NCBI GenBank assembly: GCA_963681505.1 | Contig: OY811984.1 | Coordinates: 5,451,378-5,515,377, forward strand | Source of the DNA: Eunapius fragilis | Taxonomy: Eukaryota; Porifera; Demospongiae; Spongillida; Spongillidae | Length of the DNA: 64,000 nucleotides | Reading direction: 5' to 3' | Shown: positions 12,999 through 23,203 of the stretch, one piece after another | Position numbering within the stretch: the stretch's first letter is position 1 | Layout: the number at the start of each line of letters is the position of its first letter | Made by a program: the position numbers and the translations under genes | Notes under the pieces: generated by a model | What the model was told of the DNA's origin: nothing | Databases searched by the model: none | Seen by the model: only the letters and a program-made list of their open reading frames with translations

Positions 12999-13793
12999 AA
13001 GCAAGACTCACTATTCAATGGCCAGCGGGGTGCAGTCAAGCAAAGTGAGGTTGAGTGGCGTAAACAGGAAGAGCCGCCCCTCGTACGCAGCTATCCGACT
13101 GTACCCATCGACCTGTAGGCGCAGCAGAGCTGAGATGGGCAGGAACTGCGCCTGCGCGGAGCCCAGCGCGCTAATGTTCTGGGCAAAGTACAGCTTGCTA
13201 TTGGTCAGTATCCAGACGCCGGATACCCCGTCAACAGTCCCAGCGGCCAGCTGCTGGATGCTGTCGATGTACTCCGGCAGCACTGGCCAGTTGGAGAAAT
13301 TGTAGTTAAAATACGTCCACCTTTGTGATATCCACTCCGTGTACGGTTCGTCGGTAAAGAGCAATGGTTCTGGCTTCGGCCTTGAAGGAATCGGCTGTAG
13401 AGAGGGGGGGGGGGGGGGGCGGGGATGGGTGGGGAATGGTTAGACCTGACGGAGAGTACTAGTATGTGCGCTTACGTTGCTAACGGTGCCGGGAACCCAG
13501 ACTTCTTCGGTGTAGAAATATATATGCTGGCTTTTGCCGTAGGCTACCACATAAATGGCACTGACTAGTATACAACCCGCTAAGTACACCAGGACGAATA
13601 TTTTACAGCTGCAGTTTCCGCTGGGCCCTTCTGGCTCCACCTGCACAAGTGGTTCTCTCAAACGAAACGACGCGGCGCTGTCGACGCTAGAGCTACGGCT
13701 ATGAGTTCGAAGTGACGGCGCAAACATGTTTTGGCTCCACATGTGGGTTCCACTTTGTATAGTACGGTAGATCCTGTGAGGGGTAACATTCAA
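8419..13793 (-). CDS. Type II membrane protein with propeller-like ectodomain and a helical C-terminal domain (unnamed family)
   Basis: Eleven exons join in frame to 931 residues: 13476-13793, 13012-13394, 11741-12645, 11069-11256, 10662-10790, 10482-10581, 9763-9959, 9197-9349, 8956-9079, 8729-8855 and 8419-8590. A basic, serine-rich cytoplasmic tail precedes one hydrophobic segment at about residues 64-85 (VLVYLAGCILVSAIYVVAY), suggesting type II topology. The ectodomain has N-glycosylation sequons (NTS, NIT). It carries repeated short beta blades of two-component-regulator-propeller style (GVWILTNSKLYF, NTLWAGTDVGLFRI, GTVWVGTKKGYALYD). The last 400 residues are aromatic and helical (DGLWTSLLVVAESFRY, WADQHGINALQILSYLL, LVWNLRTWPLELVEW) and end SETDPGAWLMPYWFARWLKLL. 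The latter part looks like an alpha/alpha-barrel carbohydrate-type domain, but this is inference. I recall only uncharacterised relatives and name no function. The start could be a downstream Met. Confidence 0.8.
8665..8697 (+). repeat. (CA)n microsatellite
   Basis: CA dinucleotide run in the last intron of the membrane-protein gene. A second run lies at 8912-8953 in the next intron. Confidence 0.95.
9655..9762 (+). repeat. (CA)n microsatellite abutting a splice donor
   Basis: CA-rich tract. On the minus strand the exon ending at 9763 is followed directly by GTGTGT, so the microsatellite itself supplies the splice donor. Confidence 0.95.
9966..10430 (+). repeat. Minisatellite GGGATGTGTGGAGGGGATGG
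   Basis: About 11 units of 36 to 40 bp in an intron of the membrane-protein gene. Each unit contains GATGGTGATGGTGCAGTTATGAG followed by a GGATGTGTGGAG core. Confidence 0.9.
10631..10905 (+). repeat. Poly-C run and (CA)n microsatellite
   Basis: A C-homopolymer of about 19 bases near 10628-10647 and a CA run at 10853-10902 flank the exon at 10662-10790. Confidence 0.9.
11400..11660 (+). repeat. Minisatellite with ACCACATTCCAAACTGTGAC units
   Basis: Four to five units of about 60 bp, each a conserved 20-mer plus a GT-rich tail, inside an intron of the membrane-protein gene. Confidence 0.85.
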
Positions 13794-14399
13794 TATTACC
13801 GCCCGTATACCGTAAGTTGAAAATTAGGAACTGGCACATTGTGGCTTAGTTGCTGGCAAACGTTGGTATGCAAATGCGTACCAACATGATCGAAACCTCG
13901 ACGGTTTGACACTGGCGGAGTTTTTATTGGGGAGGGGAAGGCGGGTAGGGGGAGGACTACCCCTCCCGACCGGACCGGCTTCTGGTGCAGATGCCAGAAG
14001 CAAAAAGTTTTCATACTTCTCGTTGTTTATAAACGCATTTTTATAATCGTGAAAATATATAACTTGCATTATTGAACCAAGGAGGTATCGGCAGTATTGG
14101 TTCCACTGGGGCCGCAGCAACACAATCAACCACACAGACAGTATCACCTTTGTTACATGCTGGTCCAAAACTGTTATCATTTTTGTATAGATATGAAAAA
14201 ACAGATCACTTGTGAAATATGATGTGCGTTTTTTTTTTTTTTTTTTTTTTTTTTGGTAGTGCCTTCATCACGTGTGCTTTTTTTCTGCATGCTCGCATAC
14301 AATTTTTGCCGAGAAGAATTTGTGCCTCGGCAACAACAGAAAGTAGTGAAGTAGCGCTTTAATCAATTCTGAACATCTAAAATAAATAATAAAAAATAG

Positions 14400-14475
14400 G
14401 CGTGGCGACACCGCCCCCCTCCACTTCCATGGGCGCAGGAAGTGGAGGGTAGGGGGGGGGGGCGTCGCCACGTCT
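14400..14475. repeat. Long hairpin, arms about 30 bp
   Basis: The left arm GCGTGGCGACACCGCCCCCC plus TCCACTTCC pairs with the right arm GGAAGTGGAGGG..GGGGGG plus CGTCGCCACG around a 9-base loop. It could be a small foldback element or a structured RNA; no flanking target duplication was seen. Confidence 0.7.
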
Positions 14476-15102
14476 TTTTTTTTTTAGATGGTGTTATTAC
14501 AAGTAACGTTGTACACCATGTACATGTACATGTACCTGTATCTGTACATAGAGCGATAATGCCCCTCCAGAAGTGTGTGTGTGTGTGTGTGGGGGGGGGG
14601 GGGGAAGAGATAAAGGCACCTTACTAAGCCCTCAAAAGTTTATAATTGTTGTTTTGACACTGCTACACTGTTTCACTGTGGTTCAAAAAGGTATAATTAG
14701 AACAATGGACAAAACGTACCGGAATATAGCCCAAAAATGGCGTTATTATACTTATTATCTGAGCCAATTGTTTCGAGCTGTTTTATGCACAAACAAGATA
14801 CAAAACAACTATATAAAATATCCAGACATGTACGCTAACTCTTTCTGTACCGATATGTAACAAATTTGCTTTTTTCAGTCTGGAGGGGCATTTATGCTAT
14901 ACTCTCGCGTACTCGTACGGGAGACTCCCATTTATCCGATGTAAAGTTCTCGAGCCAGGAAGTTTCCTACGTATTTTACGCATCATCACTTTACCTTCGG
15001 GCTTCGTGCTGTGTTTCAAGGTAGGTTCCAGCGTGATTTAAATAAAATCTGCGTTGTATGACAAGAATATTCTGTGTTAATTCTCACAACAAGCAACAAT
15101 AC

Positions 15103-16290
15103 TAGGGTAGCGTAAGTAGTGTTGGCCACCGATGTCGGTTGTCGTGAATATGGATGGATAATTATACCAGATTTCAAGAGATGGTTGGTCCTTGCTCTAT
15201 GCTACTACCGCTTCGTTTATTCAAAAGCATGCTCTGTACGAACTATTTGATCTATTAATTAAGCGGATTTCTGGTATAGTTGCCAGTGCGGTTGGTCTTT
15301 CGCCACATATGGTTGGAGCAGTGTTCGCCACCCCCCTGTATTTCGTTGTTGCAAAGTGTAACGAAGGTGGCATTTTCATGGGAAATTGCTAAAACAAGTA
15401 AGCGTGTACACTATTGAATTGGCCCTTTAAACCCTTTTCTTTGCGCACAGCAAAAAAACACGTCGAATCGATTTGCAACTGATTTGATATGATACAGGAT
15501 GTTCATTGATTTGACAGTCACATTCCTGATACAGGATGCTCAACATCCTGTATCAGGAATGTGACTGTCAATTAAATCAATTGCAAATCAAAATTCAACA
15601 TCCTGTATCAGGAATGTGACTGTCAAATCAATTGCAAATCAAAATTCAACATCCTGTATCAGGAATGTGACTGTCAAATCAATTGCAAATCAAAATTTGA
15701 TTCGACCAAAATTTGATTCGACGCGTTTTTTTTGCTGTGGATGCTGGTATTTGGATAGGAAGGCTTTTATTTCTACATCCGTGGCTTGCAGTTCATTGAA
15801 AGCTGATAGATTTAAGGGCTCACGCATGTGAGCTGAGTTTAAGTAGATGGCCAGAAACAAAAAGAAAACATGCAATGTCAGAACAAAATATATAAGTGCA
15901 GTTACCATTAGGTTTCTACCCCTAAAATCCCGAGCCAGTAAGGTTAATAAAAAACTACGTACATTGGATACCAATCACTGCTCTTCTCAAATAGCAAGAT
16001 TGAAAGTGGATATGTATTACACCCATTGCAGACACTGACTTGCACCAATCGAACCCGCTACTGAGTGATATTGCGCGGTATTTACCACTCCATTTTCGCC
16101 TATAAATGAGGTAGCTATGTTTACATAACTATTTTGCAAGAACCGAAATAGTAAATAGAACTTCAATTGTGAGCCGTAAACACAAACTCCTAGTACTACT
16201 ATTTCCACGTTTTGCCGCGGTTTACAAACGACAGGTATGCTCTAGTGCCGCGTTCGAAGTAAAGGGTGGCGAACACTCCTACCCTAGCGA
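15103..16290. mobile_element. Possible 1.2 kb non-autonomous DNA element
   Basis: The left end CTAGGGTAGCGTAAGTAGTG..GCCACC is imperfectly repeated, inverted, at the right end, which reads GGTGGCGAACACTCCTACCC plus TAG on the plus strand. A further GTGTTCGCCACC lies near 15320. No transposase is visible. The boundaries and the reality of the element are uncertain. Confidence 0.35.
15446..15739. mobile_element. 294-bp MITE-like inverted-repeat element with internal tandem units
   Basis: The termini CACAGCAAAAAAACACGTCG and the reverse complement of CGCGTTTTTTTTGCTGTG match over about 24 bp. Inside, a 51-bp unit containing CATCCTGTATCAGGAATGTG and GACTGTCAAATCAATTGCAA occurs three times, with an inverted partial copy at 15497-15540. 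No coding capacity and no clear target-site duplication. Confidence 0.75.
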
Positions 16291-17003
16291 CCATACCTGT
16301 CGCTACCCTAATCAATGCGGCTAAAAGCGGCTAACCTTACGTGATGGCAACAGATTGACGAAGCAACGTTTATAAATTGCATTTCCCAGTATGCCCTCGC
16401 CGTGGGAAATTAGGTGGTACAGTTCAGTTTTTGATCTTTTTCTCCGTAGAAAATTACCCATACAGAATATGATAGATGTATTATACTTCATTAGAGAAGA
16501 AATAGGCTTTCAAAGTAAATGCATATATAATGTTGCAAAGCAATCTGTCATCAAAATGAAATGCATTTAGAAGTAGTGAAAATTTTAAGTAGTTTTTATT
16601 GTCGTATAAATAAACTCAATTTGAATAACCCGACATAACGGCTAGTGTAATAGGGTAATTTAGGTGTATTTGTGTACAAAAACATTAACTACTCTGACTC
16701 CATGTCCTTATCCAACCAATGTGCGTGAATTGAATATACGGAGATACACTATATAAATTATACACTACTTGTGGTGCCCAATACAGAGACTGCATTGCCC
16801 TGTTGGAGTGCAATGGACACTCTCTGAAGAAGTAATGCGAGGGACTGGCATGGTGTTCAGGTGTAATGGTCTGCTGACGCCTGCCAATATCACTGAGTAA
16901 TCAGAGAGGGCGGCCAAGCAATTTTTTTTTAAACTTTAATTAATCTTCCGTTATTAAAAATTAACCTGATTACAAAATCAATTCCCAGTATCAGCGATCA
17001 GTT

Positions 17004-17416
17004 ATGGACCACGTCAAAGCTGTACTCTCGGCAGCTGAGCAAGGCAACCAGCAAGCAATTCGCACCTTCCTAGAGGACGGCACGGCCGACGTGTGCGACG
17101 AGGAAGGGTCCACGCCATTGATGTACGCGGCCGCCAACGGGAGGGAAATGACTATTCGCCAGCTGTTGCAAGAGCGTGCGAAACCAAACGCGCAGAATGC
17201 ATACGGTTGGACAGCCCTGATGCAAGCTGCCTGCTACGGTCACCTGGGGAGCGTGTTGCTGTTAGTACAGGGCGGGGCAGACGTAAACACTCGCAATTGT
17301 TGGGGCACGACGGCGCTGGTGGGAGCCGCGCAAGGCGGGTTCTCGACCATTGTGCAGGTGGGTCTGGCGTTTTCATATACACATAATAGGGCAGTATGGC
17401 CATTTTTAATTGCGAG

Positions 17417-17457
<41 letters not shown>

Positions 17458-20400
17458 ATTTGTGTGCGGTTTTTTTTGATGTGGTTTCGTGGTGCGTATA
17501 TGTGTGTATGTGCGTATTGTACATGAGTCATTGTGTTTTGCATCGCAGCACCTCCTCAAACACGGTGCAGAAGTAAACCATACTGGAGGGGAGGCCTATG
17601 CACTCACCCCCCTCATGGCAGCGGCACAGTGTGGTCACCTGCTCATTCTGGGTGACCTCTTGAAGCAAGGCTCGGACATTGATGCACGCTTTCACCCCAT
17701 TGGTTGGACTGCACTGATGCTCGCTGTTCTTAATAACCAGCATGAGGCGGTTAAGCTACTGCTGCGTCATGGCGCCGACACAAAATTGAAGGATGTGAAC
17801 GGAAAGGATGCAGCACAGCTGGCAAAGTCACTTGGTCACACTCAGGTGGCTATGTTACTTTCAGGTGAGAGAAACAAAGAGGAGGGAGGGAGGGGGAGAG
17901 AGGGGGAGAGAGGGGGAGAGAGAGAGGGAGGGAGAGAGGGAGGAAAGAGGGAGAGGGGAGAGGGAGAGGAACGAGAAAAAGAGAGCTACTAGCTAGCATC
18001 AGTGTGTGGGAGAACACTAGTTCTAAGGCTAATGGAGTGGAGGGCTAAACAAAGGCAAAATAAGACTAATTTGAGGAAGGGAGTGGGGAGGAAGTAGAAA
18101 TCATTCATTATCTTTTGTTCAGAAATTGAATTTTTTGAATCGATTAAGCAAGGTGAGGTGTTCAATGTTGTTACATCCCCTAACGTATAACTTCACCCTT
18201 CCCCCCCTCCCACCCACCCCACCCTCCAGGGTTACTTGATCATGTTAAGGATGTCCTGAGCTATAAGCAGGAGTGGGGATCAATTAGAGATAAGGATGGT
18301 GCTACACCCCTAATACACGCTGCAAACAGGGGGTACAAGGAGGTTGGTTTTTAACCTCCTTCCAAGTAACCCACAATAAAAGCTTGGGGGGGGGGGGGGG
18401 GGTTTACTTTCATTCTGTGCGTAGATCTGTGAGGTTCTCGTGGCAGCAGGGGTGGAGCTTGATGCCAGGGACAACGTTTACGGGTGGACTGCCCTGATGC
18501 AGGCCACACATCAGAGGTTGGGTGGGAGGGGTAGGGGTAGGGGTTGGGGGGAAGGGGGGTCACTTAAATTTAAAAACGTTTCCTCCTCAGACGTCACACC
18601 ATTGTGGAGTTTTTATGCAAATGTGGAGCAAACGTGCATATGAAGGGTAAGAACGGTACAACCGCTGCGGACATTGCTGACAAGATAGGTGAGTTAATTT
18701 GATGTTACCACCGTACCACTTACTTTTTGCTCTTTTGCACTTCAGGTGATGTGAAGATGATTCAGTTAATTCGTGAGGCCAGGGGAGATGTGTCTGACAA
18801 CAAAAAGATGTTTATTGATCTCAGGGAATTACATGTGTTACCAGGGGGACAAGCCGCACCTGTGCTTGGTAGCCCCAAGCCACTGTCGGCTGGTACGATG
18901 TCGACACCAGTGGCTGGTTCACCTCTGACACCAGTGGCTGGTTCACCTCTGACACCAGTGACTGCTACACCTCTGACACCAGTGGCTGGTTCACCTCTGA
19001 CACCAGTGGCTGCTACACCTCTGACACCAGTGACTACTACACCTCTGACACCAGTGACTGCTACACCTCTGACACCAGTGGGTGCTACACCTCTGACACC
19101 AGTGGGTGCTACACCTCTGACACCAGTGGGTACTACACCTCTGACACCAGTGGGTGCTACACCTCTGACACCAGTGGGTGCTACACCTGAAGTACAAGCA
19201 AAAGCTGTTGTGACTGATGTATTGGACCCTAAGGTACTGGTTGCACATCTGCAGAATGCTTTCAAGACACCAGACGCTTCTGTTTTCCCCGTGAGTACAC
19301 CGGTAAGGATAGGGGTGTGCGCCAATAAGGATGGGGTGTGCACCAATAAGGATGGGGTGTGCACCAATAAGGATGGGGTGTGCACCAATAAAGATGGGGG
19401 TGTGCACCAATAAGGATGGGGTGTGCACCAATAAGGATGGGGTGAGCGCAGTGTTCTCTTCTTCTCAATCAGAAGGATGTGGTGTCCCCACCGCAATCAC
19501 CATCCCAGATGAACCATCTCCAGCCGAGGTTTCCCTTGACGCGCCCTTACAGCGCTCCCACCTCCCTGTCCTCTTCACTCGAAGAGCAGCAGCTCGCTGT
19601 CTCTGTGCCTTCGGCCAAGATGGTCGGCATAAGGAGTCCCGGTACAGCCCTGCCACCGAAGGTCCAGGGGGGAGGGGCACTGGGCAAGCTCCTCTCGGGC
19701 AGTGCCCTAATACAGGCGCCGGCGAACGTCATTGGGAAGAACAATGGCCGGCTGGGACAGGGTCTGGGCAAAGCCGTTGGTGGGAAGCAGGAGCTGCCAT
19801 CACTCTTGCAGAAGTACAGTTCGCCACGCGGGCCCCTCCCTTTGCATACTCCGTTGCCAAAGCAACAGCAGGTTACCAGTAAGGCTTCTGTGTCTCCTCT
19901 GAAGGCAGGTGGCACTGTACCCTCAAAGTCAGTGCCACACCCAATGCCCGTATATGGAAGGTTTGTGGGAAACGTCCCGAAGTCAGCCGATACCCCCTCA
20001 AAATACCACAATCCAGGCAAGTTGGGTATTCATATTGGTCTTTTTGCCCCCCCCCCCCTCCCCCCTCCCCCCCTCCCCCCCCCCCCCCCCCCCTCCAATC
20101 ACTCCCTTTTTTTTGCTAATAGATCTGTGTGCTATACTGGCCAAGCATTCGTTGGACCATCACTTCAAGTTATTTTTTGAGCAAGAGGTAGGGCTTTTAT
20201 TTTGCACTGGCTGTGCATTGATGGAGCGGAGCTGTGATGCATGTGTGTAGGTCGACTACCACTCGTTCTTATCACTTTCGGTTGGAGACTTGAGAGAGCT
20301 GGGGGTTTGCAATGAAGAGGAACAGCTGAAGCTTTTGGAATTAATTGAGCTATTGAACACACAAGGGACTGAGGTTTGCAGTTCACTTGTTACCAGCAGT

Positions 20401-20492
20401 ATTGTTGCAACACTCCTCAAACCCCACCCCTTAAACAGGACTTAAAACAAACAAACACAGATGCGCCAGGTTGGCATGGTAAATTGGGTTAG
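17004..20492 (+). CDS. ANKS6: ANKS6-like ankyrin repeat and SAM domain protein
   Basis: Eleven exons give 777 residues: 17004-17357, 17549-17864, 18123-18152, 18230-18342, 18425-18516, 18591-18688, 18746-19290, 19473-20016, 20123-20187, 20251-20373 and a tentative terminal 20439-20492. At least eight ankyrin repeats come first (NAYGWTALMQAACYGHLG, TPLMAAAQCGHL, IGWTALMLAVLNNQ, VYGWTALMQATHQR). A long linker follows, containing about 15 copies of a TP-rich octapeptide (LTPVAGSP/LTPVGATP). The C-terminal SAM domain reads KLFFEQEVDYHSFLSLSVGD, then LRELGV. The repeat break, the doubled YGWTALMQA signature and the FEEQEVD-type SAM match ANKS6, a ciliary inversin-compartment partner of NEK8. ANKS3 is less likely. 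The intron after 20016 uses a GC donor. The final exon is a guess; the frame also stays open past 20373. Confidence 0.88.
18900..19190 (+). repeat. Coding 24-bp tandem repeat in the ANKS6-like linker
   Basis: About 12 copies of a 24-bp unit containing CTCTGACACCAGTG, in frame, encode LTPV(A/T/G)(G/A/T)(S/T)P. The multiple-of-three length and conserved phase show it is translated. Confidence 0.9.
19310..19445 (+). repeat. Short minisatellite in an ANKS6 intron
   Basis: Six to seven 21-bp units (AATAAGGATGGGGTGTGCACC) fill the intron after the exon ending at 19290. Confidence 0.9.
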
Positions 20493-20693
20493 CGATGTTG
20501 TAAATATTTTTCTTACCCTAACAGTCTTTGTGTTCCAATGAGACCGTGGAATCAAGTCAGGCGTGACGCAGCTAATTATTTGATTAGTCACATGACATTC
20601 TTTAATAACGTATTGTCTTTACGCAATATTGAGTTGTATTAATTTTTTGTGCAGTTAGTTTAACTATCTAGTTGTTTCTTTCCCGTGTCAAAG

Positions 20694-21997
20694 ATGTTCA
20701 AGTCCGGCCCAACGTTAGACGGTAGGGGCATTTGTTTTCCACAGATGATATAATAACGCACGGCGTTTTTATCGTACGCACGCAGAGACACTGTTCACGT
20801 TAAAGGTAAGCCGTGGTCACGCGCTACAAAGCACGGCAGCGTCGAAAAACCTTTTGTGGGCTGTTCCTTCTGTAGTTCACCGCCAAGCAGATGGAGAGGG
20901 CGGCCAAGAAGTGCGAAAAAGACCAGAAAGCCGAACAGGCTAAAATTAAAAAGGCAGGCATGATGCAACGTCAGCGCGTAGAGATACATACTGCGGCGTT
21001 ACCGTCACCCCTATAGGCATTAGTACAAGGGAACGTGGAAGGTGCCAAAATATATGCCGAGAACGCAATTCGCAAGAAAAATGAAGGATTGAACTACCTA
21101 CGTATGGCCGCTCGCGTGGACGCTGTATCCAACAGAGTCCAGTCGGCCATGATGATGAAAGACGTATGTGCGCATGATTTGGGTCGGGACATGGATTGTA
21201 ACTATGTACAGTAAGGGGAAACAGGGCTGTAAAACCGTATACAATGGATGAAGGCTGTAATGGTTATCATGAAACCTTTGTATCCCTGCAGCTCACGAAG
21301 ACCATGGGTGGAGTAGTGAAGGGTCTTGATAAGGTCATGCAGTCAATGGACCTGGAGAAGGTACTGTATTACATGTGTACTGTGTACAGTACATCCTATG
21401 TAACGTACCACAACACGCATCCAATACAATCATATACGTCACCACACAATGCACATGGCTACACATACATGCACATACATACTACATACATACCATCCAC
21501 ACATACACAACACACATACACCATACACACATACTACACACATACGCACCACACACACCATACACATACGTACTACACACATACCATACACACACTACAC
21601 ACACACCACACATATACTACACACATACCATACACACACTACACACATACACACAGATTGGAGCAACGATGGAAAAATTTGAGGGCCTGTTTGAGGACCT
21701 AGACGTGCACACCCAAGTCCTTGATTCCACCATGAGTGCAGCAACCACCCTGAACACCCCAGATGACCAGGTGGAGTCCCTCATGAAGCAGGTAGCAGAG
21801 CAGAACGGCTTGGAGGTTCTGGACCAGCTTGCTGAGCACCCAGTGTCACAGCAGACTCCCACTAGCGGTGTGCCCACCCTCTCCACACAGGAACAAGACC
21901 AGTTATCGAAAAGGTATTTTATTTTATTTTATTTTTGTGCTATGAAGATTTTTGCATCTTCCACTCCAGGCTGGCAGCACTGCGGACACCTAACTAG
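20694..21997 (+). CDS. CHMP1: Charged multivesicular body protein 1 (CHMP1), ESCRT-III subunit
   Basis: A core ESCRT-III filament subunit that pairs with IST1 and acts in membrane scission. Seven exons give 208 residues: 20694-20721, 20786-20805, 20876-20953, 21017-21163, 21292-21360, 21657-21913 and 21970-21997. Signatures are [59 protein letters not shown], the [19 protein letters not shown] helix and a C-terminal MIM1-like helix ending LSKRLAALRT. The length is close to vertebrate CHMP1A/B (about 196-199). The intron after 20953 has no usable GT and needs a GC donor (AAG/GCAGGC). It converges with CEP76, whose stop is 235 bp away. CHMP1A versus CHMP1B cannot be assigned. Confidence 0.95.
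21380..21656 (+). repeat. Degenerate CA/TA-rich microsatellite tract in a CHMP1 intron
   Basis: Interrupted ACACATAC and CACATACTACAC motifs run up to the acceptor of the exon at 21657. Confidence 0.85.
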
Positions 21998-22231
21998 GCT
22001 CACAACACAGGGCAATGTTTTTCTGTGAGACTGTATGTTGGTTTGCAAAAAAAAAAAAAAAAAAAAAAAAAAACACGAACTCCCTCCCACCCCCATCCTA
22101 TGTCCTTTGTTCAAGTGGTCACCTGAATGTGTGTCATGTAGTGTTGTCCATTTTTATGCCAAAAAGAAAAATGAAAATTGACCCCCTACCCCCCGTGCAC
22201 ATTGCTGCCTTTGGATTAGGCTGCTTGCATA

Positions 22232-23164
22232 TCATAATATGGACCTATACTTCACTGCAAACATAATCCATACTGCACACACACCCTCAGGATAGTCACA
22301 TAATTTAGTTCGAACAGCCATCCGCACCTGATCTCCACGGCAACTGAGGATGTCTGTACATACTTGTGACCTTTGAACAGCAGGAAAGAGGGAGGTGCAG
22401 TGAAGATGGGAAGGCATTCATATCAAAGTACTCAACTTTGTACATGCACTAAACACCCTCTTCGGATTCCAGAACGTGAGCTGAATTGGGAATCCTTTGA
22501 AAGTGTGACCCAGAGGTACCACATTGTGAATGGCGTCCTGGAATTCTTCATTGCCCACACTCAGACCGGTACAACGCTCTAGTTCATACGCTGTCAGAGC
22601 AGGGGACAGGAGGTAACTGAGGTCATCATCCCAATGGGTGCCTAGCCCTAGGTCCTGATGGTGGAGAGAGGGTGGGCTATGAATATCAAGTTGTTCCAGC
22701 AATGCAACCACCTGTCTGTACTGCACTGTCAGTGCTCTCAGTTCTGTCTCCAGCTCATTTGCAACGAGGATAACGTCCACTTGAGAGGGCAAGAGGGGAG
22801 GACACCTCCACATCGGCTAGACAAATAATTAACATTTCTCCCCGAGTACATGTGTGTGCATGTTGAAGGGTGTATGTGCGTGCATGTTGAAGGGTGTATG
22901 TGCGTGCATGTTGAAGGGTGTATGTGCGTGCGTGTTGAAGGGTGTATGTGTGTGCGTGTTGAAGGGTGTATGTGCGTGCATGTTGAAGGTGTATGTGTGT
23001 GCGTGTTGAAGGGTGTATGTGTGTGCGTGTTGAAGGGTGTATGTGTGTGCATGTTGAAGGGTGTATGTGTGTGCATGTTGAAGGGTGTATGTGTGTGCAT
23101 GTTGAAGGGTGTATGTGTGTGCATGTTGAAGGGTGTATGTGCATGCATGTTGAAGGGTATAGGA

Positions 23165-23203
<39 letters not shown>

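Larger units (their letters stand above)
13794..17003. other. 3.2 kb intergenic region with inverted-repeat elements
   Basis: No coding exon was recognised. It contains T-homopolymer tracts (14229-14254, 14474-14484), a long hairpin at 14400-14475, an inverted-repeat element at 15446-15739 and possible outer inverted ends near 15103 and 16290. The rest is AT-rich sequence with no assignable structure. Confidence 0.6.
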
